In this document: one piece after another, positions 24,848-34,391 of the stretch
How positions within the stretch are numbered: position 1 is the stretch's first letter
Layout: each line of letters begins with the position of its first letter
From: Leifsonia williamsii
GTDB taxonomy: Bacteria > Actinomycetota > Actinomycetes > Actinomycetales > Microbacteriaceae
Assembly: GCF_030433685.1 (NCBI RefSeq)
Contig: NZ_JAROCF010000001.1
Location: 3,782,001-3,846,000 of the forward strand
DNA length: 64,000 nt
Direction of reading: 5' to 3'
Notes under the pieces: generated by a model
Database searches by the model: none
Told to the model about the DNA's origin: nothing
What the model saw: only the letters and a program-made list of their open reading frames with translations
Program-made: the position numbers and the translations under genes

Positions 24848-27253
24848 TCAGTTCACCGCGACGCGGGCGAAGAAGCCGCGCGTCTTGCCGTCGACCCAAG
24901 CTGTCCGGTCGATGGTGAACGCTCCGGTGAGGCGGATGTCTTCGGACGAAGCGCCGATGCGGGCGGTCATCTCGCCTGCTTCCACCATCCACCGCATGTC
25001 CAGATCGAGGAAAGCGAACTGGGAGGCGCGCACCTGGAAGGTCACCGTTCGAGACTGCCCGGCGGCGAGGTGGACGCGGGCGAAGCCGGCGAGCTCCTGC
25101 ACCGGGCGGACCATGCTGGAGAGCTCGTCCCGCACATAGAGCTGGACCACTTCGTCGCCGTCGTACGCGCCGGTGTTGGTGACCTGGCAAGAGATCGTGA
25201 CGACGCTTTCGGGGTCGCCATCGAAGTCGATGGTCAGGTCCGAGTAGTCGAAGGTGGTGTAGCTCTTGCCCTCGCCGAAGACGAAGAGCGGCTCCTTGGT
25301 CCCGTCCACGTACCTGTTCATGATCATGGTGCCGCGGCTGCTGACGCTGTTGCTGCGTCGGTGGGCGGCGTAGATCGGGATCTGGCCCGCGTGCCGCACC
25401 GCCGTCATCGGCAGCCGCCCGGCCGGGTTGTAGTCCCCGAAGAGCACGTCGGCGAGGGCGGTGCCGCCGGTCTCGCCGGGGAACCAGCTCTCCAGCACGG
25501 CAGCGTAGTTCTCGGCGATGAACTCGCTGGAAAGCGGCTTGGCGTCCATGTGCACGAGCACGGCCGGCGTGCCCGTCGCGTGGATGAGGCGGGCCAGTTC
25601 CTCCTGCACACCGGGCAGTCCGACATCGGCGGTGTCGATTCCTTCACCGGAGGTGGAGGAGCTTCCCCACCCGTACTTGCCTCCGACGGTGAGAATGACG
25701 ACGTCGGCCTCACGGGCGACCGCGACCGCGGCATCGAATCCGGTGCGGTCGGTGCCCGCGACTTCGCATCCCTTGGCGTAGACGACCTCGGCGTCAGGCG
25801 CGGCGCGGCGGATCGCGTCGACGATGGTCGGCGTCTTGTCGCCGAACATTCCACGCAGCGTCTGCTCGACCAACGGGGGCTCCGAGCGGACGTCACTGCC
25901 TTCGAACAGCGGCGCCAGCGGCGGCAGTTCCAGGGAGGCGGTCAGCTCCGGCAGGTCGAGCATGCCTGCCATCTCGGACATGGTGCCGCTCATGGCGAGG
26001 TCGATGGAGGCGGGCCCGGTGTAGCAGCCGAAGAAGAGCCGGACGGAGTCGGCGTGCGGGCCGATCACGGCGATCTTCTTCGTGTCCCGGCGGAGTGGGA
26101 GGATGCCGTCGTTCTTCAACAGAACGATGGACTCGTGCGCGGCGGTGAGGCTGTGCGCGGTTGTGCGCTCGGGGTCGTAGGCCTCGGCGATCAGCTCGGT
26201 GCGGGGCGCGCCGTTCTCGAACACGTTCAGCTTGGCCTTGAGCGTGAGCATGTTCTTCACGGCGCGGTCGATGACCGCCTCGTCGAGCTGCCCGTCCCGG
26301 ACGGCGTCGATCAGGCCGGCTCCAAACCCGAACGGGGTCGGCAGTTCGACGTCGAGGCCGGCGCTGATCGCCTTGATGCCGCCGTCGGCCGGGTCGGCTC
26401 CCACGTTGAGGTCGACGGCGAGGTTGATCGACATGTAGTCCGAGACCACAAGGCCGTTGAAGCCCATCTCGTCGCGCAGGAGGTCCTGCAGGATGTGCTT
26501 GGACGTGATGATGAGCTCGCCGTCGATGGTGCCGTACGAGTTCATGATCGACGCGAGACCCGCCTCGCTGATCGCAGCTTGGAACGGCTTGGCGTACACC
26601 TCCCGCAGCTCGCGCGGCGAGATCGGGTTGGAGGTCATGTTCAGGCCGCCCTCGGAGAAGCCGAAGCCCAGGAAGTGCTTGCCCGTCGCGGCGACCCCAT
26701 CCTCCAGACGGTCTCCCTGCAGGCCCTTCACGAACGCGACGCTCATGGCCGCGCACAGGGTCGGGTCCTCGCCGTAAGTCTCGCCCACTCGGCCCCACCG
26801 GGGGTCCCGCGCGACATCCATGACCGGGGACAGTGCCTGGCGGACGCCAACGCTGAGCATCTGCTTGCGGACGATCTCGGTCATCTGTTCGACGGTTTGA
26901 GGGTTCCAGGTCGCGCCCAAGCCGATGGCCGAGGGGAACACTGTGCCGCCCGGGCCGGTCCACCCGGAGACGGCCTCGCCGTGCATGAGGGGCGGGATGG
27001 AGTGCCCGCTGCGCCCGGCTATCTCGCGCTGCAGAGATCCGTAGAACTCGGCATCGGCCGCCGGGCCGTTGCCAGTGCTGATGCTGCCGAGTGCTCCGGT
27101 GCCGTGCGGGAAGTTCGCGAGGCCGGCTTCGTCGTGCCCGGCCACCAGGATGGTGCACTGCAGCTGCGCCACCTTCTGCTCCAGCGTCATCTCGCTGAGA
27201 AGTTCGTCGATCCCCAACTCGACGCGGGGGCTGGTCTCGAGGTGGTTCGCCAT
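24848..27253 (-). CDS. Glycoside hydrolase family 3 protein, copy 1 of the island
   Basis: Three-domain GH3 enzyme of 801 residues. The N-terminal barrel has VMDVARDPRWGRVGETYGED, GKHF (Lys192-His193) and the nucleophile motif GLVVSDYMSI with Asp272. The alpha/beta sandwich (about 380-600) follows, then a fibronectin-III-like C-terminal domain with the typical GDEVVQLYVRD. There is no signal peptide. Close relatives cleave terminal beta-linked glucose or xylose. First gene of the minus-strand operon; the MANHLE start has AAGGAA 7 bases upstream. A TTTTCCC/GGGAAAA palindrome lies over its likely transcription start. Confidence 0.9.
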   Translation of the reverse strand: MANHLETSPRVELGIDELLSEMTLEQKVAQLQCTILVAGHDEAGLANFPHGTGALGSISTGNGPAADAEFYGSLQREIAGRSGHSIPPLMHGEAVSGWTGPGGTVFPSAIGLGATWNPQTVEQMTEIVRKQMLSVGVRQALSPVMDVARDPRWGRVGETYGEDPTLCAAMSVAFVKGLQGDRLEDGVAATGKHFLGFGFSEGGLNMTSNPISPRELREVYAKPFQAAISEAGLASIMNSYGTIDGELIITSKHILQDLLRDEMGFNGLVVSDYMSINLAVDLNVGADPADGGIKAISAGLDVELPTPFGFGAGLIDAVRDGQLDEAVIDRAVKNMLTLKAKLNVFENGAPRTELIAEAYDPERTTAHSLTAAHESIVLLKNDGILPLRRDTKKIAVIGPHADSVRLFFGCYTGPASIDLAMSGTMSEMAGMLDLPELTASLELPPLAPLFEGSDVRSEPPLVEQTLRGMFGDKTPTIVDAIRRAAPDAEVVYAKGCEVAGTDRTGFDAAVAVAREADVVILTVGGKYGWGSSSTSGEGIDTADVGLPGVQEELARLIHATGTPAVLVHMDAKPLSSEFIAENYAAVLESWFPGETGGTALADVLFGDYNPAGRLPMTAVRHAGQIPIYAAHRRSNSVSSRGTMIMNRYVDGTKEPLFVFGEGKSYTTFDYSDLTIDFDGDPESVVTISCQVTNTGAYDGDEVVQLYVRDELSSMVRPVQELAGFARVHLAAGQSRTVTFQVRASQFAFLDLDMRWMVEAGEMTARIGASSEDIRLTGAFTIDRTAWVDGKTRGFFARVAVN

Positions 27254-27305
27254 CACTGGTTCCTTCGTCGTTGAAGTCGCGCGCCTGCCGCCGCGACGCA
27301 CGGTT

Positions 27306-27354
27306 TTTTCCCGTGGTGGGGAAAACACTAGACAGCAGATCCGTGAAGCGTCAA
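27306..27354 (-). promoter_or_regulatory. Promoter and operator O1 of the island's minus-strand operon
   Basis: On the minus strand TTGACG (27349-27354), 18 bases and TAGTGT (27325-27330) form a promoter. Immediately downstream is a palindrome at 27306-27325: TTTTCCC, six bases, GGGAAAA. A repressor bound there would cover the transcription start. It shares its arms with the two other palindromes of the island regulon. Confidence 0.68.
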
Positions 27355-27386
27355 GTCGGGCTCCCGGATTCATTTCCACCTCGGGC

Positions 27387-27436
27387 TTGACGACGAGGTG
27401 AGGGCCGATCTATATTTTCCCCCATTCCGGGGAAAA
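27387..27436 (+). promoter_or_regulatory. Promoter and operator O2 of the island transporter
   Basis: TTGACG (27387-27392), 18 bases and TATATT (27411-27416) form a good promoter reading into the transporter. A perfect palindrome at 27415-27436, TTTTCCCC, six bases, GGGGAAAA, overlaps the last bases of the -10 box and the transcription start. It is the best-conserved member of the three-operator set. Confidence 0.72.
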
Positions 27437-27481
27437 ACCCCGCCGAGACCGGCGCCCGCCCCGACTTCAAGGAAGAAGAAC

Positions 27482-28903
27482 ATGACCAACGCCTCCCCCG
27501 AAGCTGCACCGAAGACGGCTTCCAACGCCGTGCAGTACCAGGTGAAGACACGCGCGATGCGCCGCTACATCACCTTCTACTCCCTCGCTTCGCTCGGCAT
27601 AGCGCTCCTCTGGGGCTCGCTGCTCGCCATCCTCGTCCCCCTGCAGGTGCAGGGCATCGAGTTCCACCGCATCTTCACCGGCGCGGATTCCGGAGTGGAC
27701 CTTCAAGCGCTCACGACCCTACAGAGCAAGGTTGCCGCGGGAACCGTGACCCCGGACCCGGATCAGCAGCGACAGCTCGGGCTGCTCGCCGAGTTCAACT
27801 CCTCCCGCGCCACCAGCCTGTCGATCGTCTCCTCGGTCGGGGTGCTCCTCGGCATGCTGCTCGCCCCGATCATCGGCCTGCTCTCCGACCGGACGAAGTC
27901 GCGGTGGGGACGACGAGCACCCTGGATCGCGGCAGGCGGCATCGGCGGGACCGCCCTGATCTGCCTGATGCCTGTCGCGCCCACGATCGCCGTCATGGTC
28001 GTCATCTGGTCGCTCCTGCAGGTACTGGTCGGGGTAGCACAGGGCCCACTGACGGCCACCGTGGCCGACCGCGTCCCCGAAGCCCGAATCGGGGTGGTCT
28101 CCGGAATCTCCGGACTGGCGTCCTACTTCGGCGCCATCGTCGGTGCGGTGGCCGCGGGCAGCCTGTTCGCCAGCATCGGACTGGCGGCCTACTTCCCCAT
28201 CGGCATCCTGCTCCTACTCACCACGATGGCGTTCGTCCTCTTCGCTCGGGACAACACGTCCCGGGAGATGATCACCAAGCCGCTGCGGTTCAAATCGGTC
28301 GTGAAGTCGTACGGGGTCGCACTGGGCGACGCGGACTATCGCTGGGCCTGGATCTCCAAAGTTCTCCTCTACCTGGGCTACGGCATCAGCAGCGTCTACT
28401 CGCTCTACATGCTGCAGAGCTACATCAGCCCCGCCCTGTCAGCGACCCAGGCCGCGCAGACCGCGCCGCTCCTCCAGTTCGCCGCACTGCCGACAACCCT
28501 CCTCGCCATGTTCGTCAGCGGCCGCTGGTCCGACAAGATCAAGCGCCGCAAGCCGTTCGTGGTGGCCGCAGGCCTACTCATGGCGGGCAGCTTCCTGATC
28601 CCGTTCATCTCACCGACACTCCCCGCGATGTTCATCCAGGTGATGGTCACCGGGCTGGGATACGGAACGTTCGTGGTCGTCGATCAGGCTCTGTTCATCG
28701 ACGTCCTTCCCGACAAGGAAGCGGCCGGACGCGACCTCGGACTCTCCTCGCTCGGCCAGAACCTCGGAAACGCTCTCGGCCCGATCGTCGCCGGCGCCGT
28801 CGTCGGGATCTTCGCCGGCGCCTACGCGCCCGTGTGGCCGATCGCCTTCGTACTGGTCACGATTGCATCCCTGCTGGTCCTCAGGGTCAAGCGAGTCCGA
28901 TAA
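27482..28903 (+). CDS. MFS glycoside transporter of the island (SLC45/GPH-like)
   Basis: Membrane transporter of 473 residues, about 12 helices. A distinctive extracytoplasmic insert of some 60 residues (about 60-120) lies between helices 1 and 2 and ends NSSRATSLSIVSS. The signature GLLSDRTKSRWGRRAPW follows, and SGRWSDKIKRRKPFV repeats it in the second half. This type moves sugars or glycosides with cations. It is the first gene of the plus-strand unit and should bring in the substrate of the four island glycosidases. The ATG at 27482 follows AAGGA by about 9 bases. It is controlled by operator O2. Confidence 0.84.
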   Translation: MTNASPEAAPKTASNAVQYQVKTRAMRRYITFYSLASLGIALLWGSLLAILVPLQVQGIEFHRIFTGADSGVDLQALTTLQSKVAAGTVTPDPDQQRQLGLLAEFNSSRATSLSIVSSVGVLLGMLLAPIIGLLSDRTKSRWGRRAPWIAAGGIGGTALICLMPVAPTIAVMVVIWSLLQVLVGVAQGPLTATVADRVPEARIGVVSGISGLASYFGAIVGAVAAGSLFASIGLAAYFPIGILLLLTTMAFVLFARDNTSREMITKPLRFKSVVKSYGVALGDADYRWAWISKVLLYLGYGISSVYSLYMLQSYISPALSATQAAQTAPLLQFAALPTTLLAMFVSGRWSDKIKRRKPFVVAAGLLMAGSFLIPFISPTLPAMFIQVMVTGLGYGTFVVVDQALFIDVLPDKEAAGRDLGLSSLGQNLGNALGPIVAGAVVGIFAGAYAPVWPIAFVLVTIASLLVLRVKRVR

Positions 28904-28920
28904 CCGACCCGGCGGTCGCC

Positions 28921-28968
28921 GCTGTTTTCTCCCGACCGGTGGAAAACAGCGGCGGCGGCCGACATAAT
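28921..28968 (+). promoter_or_regulatory. Operator O3 and -10 box of the island TetR gene
   Basis: A 30-bp palindrome at 28921-28950 has perfect outer arms GCTGTTTTC and GAAAACAGC and 12 of 15 matching pairs. Its TTTTC...GAAAA core resembles O1 and O2. CATAAT (28963-28968) is a likely -10 box, so a protein on the palindrome would cover the -35 region. This supports autoregulation. It could also form a hairpin after the transporter stop codon, but no T-run follows. Confidence 0.6.
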
Positions 28969-28994
28969 CGAGAACAGGAAGCGGAAGTGACGGG

Positions 28995-29675
28995 ATGACG
29001 AACACGGGCAGCGCCAGACCTCGACGGGGTCGGCCGCGGCGTGTCGACCGCGAACGGATCATCGAGGCCGCACGGGCCTTGGACCCGTCGACTTTGACGA
29101 TGCAGCAGCTGGCGGTCGAGATGGGGGTGGACCGCAAGACGCTGCACTACCACGTCGAGAACCGGGCCACCCTGCTTCGGATGGTCGCCGCGGATGCCTT
29201 CCGGGAAGCGCTCACGCAACACCACTTCACCCCGCAAGACGATTGGCGCGACGCACTGCGAGCCTTCGCCACCATCACCCGTGAGGCCGTGATCAGTGCC
29301 GGCGCTTGGGCCAGCTACGTCGCGATGGAGAAGGAAGAAGACCTCGAAGCGGTGCGACCGGCGGAAGCCGCCGCGCGTGCGCTCGTGTCAGCCGGGTTGC
29401 CCGAGAACGAGGCCGGCCGAGTCATCGCTCTCCTCGCCGAACTCGCCTACACGTCCGCCCGAGATCGGGCGATCACCGGTGCCGGCACCCATCCGCAGGA
29501 ACCTGAGCTCGAGGTCGCCCTCGAATCAGCGCCCGAAGGCGAGTTCGCTCTGGTGCGACGTCTCGTCGGCGCGCACTCCGCCTCGTTGGGCAGCGACGAG
29601 CAGTTCGCCTTCGACCTCAACCTGATCATGCTCGGCGTTGAAAAGCTCGTCGCCGACCGTCACGCGACCGCCTGA
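28995..29675 (+). CDS. TetR-family repressor of the island regulon
   Basis: Repressor of 226 residues. A basic N-terminal arm (SARPRRGRPRRVDRERI) precedes the helix-turn-helix LTMQQLAVEMGVDRKTLHYH at about 36-55. The C-terminal ligand domain resembles that of tetracycline repressor-type proteins (TetR_C_1), with a LNLIMLGVEKLV helix at the end for dimerisation. It lies between the transporter and the second GH3 gene, and related palindromes precede it and both divergent island units. It therefore probably controls all nine metabolic genes and responds to a glycoside or aglycone. An alternative GTG lies 8 bases upstream but out of frame, so the ATG is used. Confidence 0.85.
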   Translation: MTNTGSARPRRGRPRRVDRERIIEAARALDPSTLTMQQLAVEMGVDRKTLHYHVENRATLLRMVAADAFREALTQHHFTPQDDWRDALRAFATITREAVISAGAWASYVAMEKEEDLEAVRPAEAAARALVSAGLPENEAGRVIALLAELAYTSARDRAITGAGTHPQEPELEVALESAPEGEFALVRRLVGAHSASLGSDEQFAFDLNLIMLGVEKLVADRHATA

Positions 29676-29762
29676 CCACCAGCCTTCGCCGCCAATCTCT
29701 TCGCCGTCTCGCGTGGATGCCCCACGCCTTTGGCACACCCGCACGTATAAGGAACTCATCTC

Positions 29763-31925
29763 ATGTCGACGACAACCACCACCGCTTTCGAGGACTCACT
29801 CCGACAGATCGAGCGTGGAGAATCGCTGGAGACTGCCGTCGAAGCGCTTCTCGCCCAACTCACCCAGGAGGAGAAGCTCTGGCTCCTGGACGGTGACCAG
29901 GAGTTCTGGCCCGCCATCGCCGAGATGTCACAGGCCTACAACGCCCGCCCGATCATCATGGGCGCTATAGAGCGCCTCGGCATTCCAGGTCTCCGGTTCA
30001 GCGACGGCCCGCGGGGTGTCGTCATGGGCGCCTCCACGGCGTTCCCGGTCTCGATGGCCCGCGGAGCGACGTGGGACCTCGACCTCGAAGAACGGATCGG
30101 CATCGCCATCGGCCGCGAGCTGCGCGCGCAGGGCGCAAACTTCTTCGGCGGCGTCTGCATCAACCTGCCGCGGCATCCCGCCTGGGGTCGCGCACAGGAG
30201 ACCTACGGTGAAGACCCCTACCTGCTCGGTGAGTTCGGCGCGGCTTTGATCCGCGGCGTGCACCGCAACGCAATGGCCGTCGCCAAGCACTACGCCCTGA
30301 ACTCGATGGAGAACGCACGCTTCACCGTCGATGTCCGGGCGGACGACTCCACACTGCACGAGGTGTTCCTGCCGCACTTCCGCCGCGCGGTCGAAGAAGG
30401 TGTCGACGGCATCATGACCTCCTACAACTCGGTCAACGGCGACTGGGCAGGACAGAACGAGGTGCTCCTCGAGGGCATCCTCCGCAGACAGTGGGGGTTC
30501 CAGGGCGTCACCGTCTCGGACTTCATCTCCGGCATCCGCGGTGCTGCCGTCTCCCTGGTCGCCGGGCTGGATGTAGAAGAGCCGGCCCGCCAGCAGCGTG
30601 CAGCCCACCTGGCCGATGAGCTCGCCGCCGGGGAGGCCTCGTGGGAGCATGTCGACCGGGCAGCCCGCCGGATCCTCCGCACACAGCTCGCCTACTACGC
30701 CTCCGACCTGGAGCCGCAGCCCAACCCATCCGTGGTCTTCTCTCGGGAGCACCGCGAGCTTGCGCGCGAGGTCGCCCAGCGCAGCATGGTCCTGCTCCGC
30801 AACGAGACCATCGGCGACGCTCCCCTCCTCCCGCTTGACGCCTCCTCGCTCTCACGCGTCGCCGTCATCGGGCGGCTCGCCGGGGTTCCGAACACCGGCG
30901 ACCACGGGTCTTCGGACGTCCACAGCCCCGAAGTGACCACCGCGCTCGACGGCATCGTCGCCGCGCTTCCCAACGCGACCGTGACTCACGTCGAAGCAGA
31001 CGACCCCGACGCCGCTGCCCTCGCTGCCACAAAGGCTGATGTCGCCATCGTCGTCGTCGGGTACACCGCGGACGACGAAGGGGAGTACCTCGGCACCGAC
31101 GCCATGAACAACCCCGACCTGCTGGCGCTCTTCCCGCCCATGCCCGAGGGGATGATGCTCGGCGGAGAGCCGGGCGCCACCGCGACCGCGATGGGCACCG
31201 CTGAAGGCGGCGACCGGGCGAGCTTGCGCCTCCGGCCCGTCGACGAGGAGATCATCCTCGCCACCGCAGCAGCCAACCCCCGCACCGTGGTCGTCGTCGT
31301 GACCGCTGGCGCGGTCATCACCGAGCGGTGGCGGACCGAAGTCCCGGCCACGGTGATCTCCTGGTACTCCGGCTGCGAAGGCGGTCACGCCCTCGCCGAC
31401 GTGCTGCTCGGCCGCGTCGACGCCTCCGGCCGGCTGCCTTACTCCATCCCCACCAGCGAGGAGCACCTGCCCTTCTTCGACCGCGAGGCGACCAGCATCG
31501 TCTACGACCGCTGGTTCGGACAGCGGCTGCTCGACCGCGACGGCCACCCCGCCGCCTACCCGCTCGGTTTCGGCCTCAGCTACACGACATTCCACATCGA
31601 CCAGGTCGAGGCGCACCCCGTCGACGGCGAGCACTTCACCGCCGCGGCGACGGTCGCCAACACCGGCAGCCGCCGCGGTCGCCACGTCGTGCAGCTCTAC
31701 GGTGTGATCCACGCCGCCGACTTCCCCTCCCGCGTCCTACTCGGATTCGCGACCGTGGAACTGGAGCCGGGCCAGACGCGCACCGTCGAGGTCGGAGCAT
31801 CGACGCGGCCGCTGCAGCGCTGGACCGGCGACGGGTTCGTCCCCGCCGCGACCCACGCCACGCTTGAAGCGGCGGCATATGCCGGCGATCCCGACGCTGC
31901 GACCACCGCCCTCGACCTCCACTGA
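29763..31925 (+). CDS. Glycoside hydrolase family 3 protein, copy 2 of the island
   Basis: GH3 enzyme of 720 residues, cytoplasmic. The barrel shows LRFSDGPRGVV, AVAKHYALNS (Lys175-His176) and the nucleophile motif FQGVTVSDFISG with Asp253. The sandwich domain follows, and the fibronectin-III-like domain begins near HFTAAATVANTGSRRGRHVV. It has an insertion around 455-490 rich in Gly/Met. It differs strongly from the 801-residue island copy, so it is not a recent duplicate and probably has another linkage or sugar preference. An AAGGAACTC site lies before the ATG. The GH2 gene follows after 6 bp. Confidence 0.9.
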   Translation: MSTTTTTAFEDSLRQIERGESLETAVEALLAQLTQEEKLWLLDGDQEFWPAIAEMSQAYNARPIIMGAIERLGIPGLRFSDGPRGVVMGASTAFPVSMARGATWDLDLEERIGIAIGRELRAQGANFFGGVCINLPRHPAWGRAQETYGEDPYLLGEFGAALIRGVHRNAMAVAKHYALNSMENARFTVDVRADDSTLHEVFLPHFRRAVEEGVDGIMTSYNSVNGDWAGQNEVLLEGILRRQWGFQGVTVSDFISGIRGAAVSLVAGLDVEEPARQQRAAHLADELAAGEASWEHVDRAARRILRTQLAYYASDLEPQPNPSVVFSREHRELAREVAQRSMVLLRNETIGDAPLLPLDASSLSRVAVIGRLAGVPNTGDHGSSDVHSPEVTTALDGIVAALPNATVTHVEADDPDAAALAATKADVAIVVVGYTADDEGEYLGTDAMNNPDLLALFPPMPEGMMLGGEPGATATAMGTAEGGDRASLRLRPVDEEIILATAAANPRTVVVVVTAGAVITERWRTEVPATVISWYSGCEGGHALADVLLGRVDASGRLPYSIPTSEEHLPFFDREATSIVYDRWFGQRLLDRDGHPAAYPLGFGLSYTTFHIDQVEAHPVDGEHFTAAATVANTGSRRGRHVVQLYGVIHAADFPSRVLLGFATVELEPGQTRTVEVGASTRPLQRWTGDGFVPAATHATLEAAAYAGDPDAATTALDLH

Positions 31926-31931
31926 CCGCCC

Positions 31932-34391
31932 GTGCTGCGCACCTCCTTCAACGACGACTGGTTCGTCGGCCGCGACCAGGACGACCGACGGGACGACCTC
32001 GGCCCCATCACGCTCCCGCACGATGCGATGATCACCGAGACCCGCTCTCCGCACACGCCGAACGGGCACAACACCGGCTACTATCCGGGCGGGATATACC
32101 GTTACACCAAACGCTTCATCGCGCCGCCGGAATGGCAGGACCAGCATCCCACGCTCGAGTTCGAGGGCGTCTACCACCGGTCGCGGGTCTTCGTGAACGG
32201 TGTCCTCGCCGGCGGCCGTCCTTCTGGATACGCGCTGTTCCACGTGCCGCTCGGAACGCACCTGCGTTTCGGGGAGGAGAACGTCATCGAGGTCGTCGCG
32301 AACAACGACGACATGCCCAACAGCCGGTGGTACACCGGCAGCGGCATCTACCGGCCGGTGCACCTGCTGACCGGCGGCCCCGTGCGAGTTCTTCCGACAG
32401 GCCTCCGAGCCACCACCCTCTCCGCCGACGCCGAGCAAGCGACCGTCGCCGTGTCCGTCGCCGTCGAGAATGGGACCAGCGACGCGACAGAAGCAGAGGT
32501 CGTCGTTACGCTGAACCGGAAAGGTCGCGAGGTCGCATCCGGCCGAGCACGTGTGCCGGTCGACGGTTTCGGGACCGGGACAGCGACGGCCGAGATAGGA
32601 ATCGGCCATCCTGCTCTCTGGTCACCCGACGACCCCAACCTGTACCAGGTGCACGCCACGGTAACGGTCGACTCCGCCATCCAGGACGAAGTCGTCGACT
32701 CTATCGGCATCCGCACCGTCACCGTGGATGCCGAGCACGGCCTCCGAATCAACGGTCAAGTCACCAAACTTCGCGGCGCCTGCGTCCACCATGACCACGG
32801 CATTCTCGGCGCGGTCACGCTCGACCAGGCCGAAGACCGCCGGGCACGCCTCCTCAAGTCCGCGGGGTTCAACGCCATCCGCACCGCCCACAACCCTTCA
32901 GCACGCGCACTCCTAGCCGCCGCCGACCGGCACGGGCTGCTCGTAATGGAGGAGTTCACCGACGTCTGGACGCGCGCCAAGACGACCCACGACTACGCCA
33001 CCGACTTCGAGGAATGGCACGAGAGAGACCTGGAAGCGATGGTCGCGAACGCCTACAACCACCCGTCGGTGATCATGTACTCCATCGGCAACGAGATCGC
33101 CGAGACCGGACAACCGTCCGGCATCGAACTGAATCGACGGCTGGTCGACATGCTCCGTTCCGCCGACTCCACGAGGCCCATCACCAACGGTGTGAACCCT
33201 TTCCTGAACCTATTGGCACCCAGCGACGAAAAGCACACAGCTCAACTCACGAAATCGGCCGAGCCAGACGACGAGAAGGGGTCGGGCGGACCGAGTGGTC
33301 GAAGCCTCATCACAGTGCTCAATCTGCTCATGTCGGTGATGCAGAAAGTTACGCCGATCATCGTGCGGAGGAAGTTCACCGACTCCAAGATCCGAGAAGT
33401 GATGGACATGCTCGATGTGGCCGGCTACAACTACGGCGGCGCACGCTACGTCCAAGACGCCAAGCGATACCCTGAGAAGCCCATCGTCGGCACCGAGACC
33501 GGTCCGGGGCAACTCGCGCAGAACTGGCCGCTCGTCGAGTCGCATCCGCAGATCATCGGCGACTTCGTCTGGACCGGCTGGGACTACCTCGGCGAAGCCG
33601 GCATCGGCACCATTCGCTACAACGACAGGCCGCGCCTGTTCTCACCCTGGCCCGGGCACCTCGCCGGAACGTCGAACTTCGACATCACTGGCCACCGCCA
33701 GACGCAGACCTACATCAACGAGATCATCTGGGGCCTGCGCAGCGACCCCTACATCGCCGTACGCCCTGTCGACCACGCACGCGACAAACGAACACCCTCC
33801 CTGTTCCGCGCGACCGACGCCATCCGCAGTTGGAGCTGGGATGGTTTCGAAGGGACGCCTGCAACCGTCGAGGTCTACGCCCGAGCCGCTCGAGTGACGC
33901 TCGAACTTGACGGCGCCCCGGTGAGCCGCGGGCGGCGGCACGGTGACCTGCTGACCACCTTCCGCGTGCCCTTCCGCCCTGGCACACTTACCGCCCGAAC
34001 TTACGACGAGAAGGGAAAGGAGATCGGGTCCGACGAGCTTCGGAGCGCCGACGCCGACCTCCGGCTCAACGTCAGCGCAAATACGGACGGCTTCGTCGCC
34101 GACGGCCAATCGCTGCTCTACCTGCCGATCGAACTCACCGACAGCGCCGGGATGGTCAAGCCAACGGCCGATCGCACGGTGACTGTCTCCATCGATGGTC
34201 CGGCCGTGCTCGCTTTCGGCTCGGCGGCACCCTCTTCAAGCGAGCGCTTCACTGAGAACACCCACTCCACATTCCAAGGACGGGCGATGGCCGTCTTGCG
34301 GGCGACCAGAGAACCTGGAGCGGTCACCGTCACCATCAGCGCGAACGGATGCACCGCAGTTTCCCTGACGCAAACGGTATCGCTGCCGTGA
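31932..34391 (+). CDS. Glycoside hydrolase family 2 protein (beta-galactosidase-like), copy 2
   Basis: GH2 exo-glycosidase of 819 residues with the same domain order as the first island copy: jelly roll (ITLPHDAMI, SRWYTGSGIYRP), Ig-like, TIM barrel and C-terminal beta domains. The acid/base is in MYSIGNEIAE (Glu388) and the nucleophile in PIVGTETG (Glu522). An extra hydrophilic-to-helical stretch at about 428-482 lies inside the barrel. The GTG start is 6 bp after the GH3 stop, so translation is probably coupled. The arrangement GH3 then GH2 mirrors the other strand's operon. It is the last gene of the plus-strand unit. Confidence 0.88.
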   Translation: MLRTSFNDDWFVGRDQDDRRDDLGPITLPHDAMITETRSPHTPNGHNTGYYPGGIYRYTKRFIAPPEWQDQHPTLEFEGVYHRSRVFVNGVLAGGRPSGYALFHVPLGTHLRFGEENVIEVVANNDDMPNSRWYTGSGIYRPVHLLTGGPVRVLPTGLRATTLSADAEQATVAVSVAVENGTSDATEAEVVVTLNRKGREVASGRARVPVDGFGTGTATAEIGIGHPALWSPDDPNLYQVHATVTVDSAIQDEVVDSIGIRTVTVDAEHGLRINGQVTKLRGACVHHDHGILGAVTLDQAEDRRARLLKSAGFNAIRTAHNPSARALLAAADRHGLLVMEEFTDVWTRAKTTHDYATDFEEWHERDLEAMVANAYNHPSVIMYSIGNEIAETGQPSGIELNRRLVDMLRSADSTRPITNGVNPFLNLLAPSDEKHTAQLTKSAEPDDEKGSGGPSGRSLITVLNLLMSVMQKVTPIIVRRKFTDSKIREVMDMLDVAGYNYGGARYVQDAKRYPEKPIVGTETGPGQLAQNWPLVESHPQIIGDFVWTGWDYLGEAGIGTIRYNDRPRLFSPWPGHLAGTSNFDITGHRQTQTYINEIIWGLRSDPYIAVRPVDHARDKRTPSLFRATDAIRSWSWDGFEGTPATVEVYARAARVTLELDGAPVSRGRRHGDLLTTFRVPFRPGTLTARTYDEKGKEIGSDELRSADADLRLNVSANTDGFVADGQSLLYLPIELTDSAGMVKPTADRTVTVSIDGPAVLAFGSAAPSSSERFTENTHSTFQGRAMAVLRATREPGAVTVTISANGCTAVSLTQTVSLP

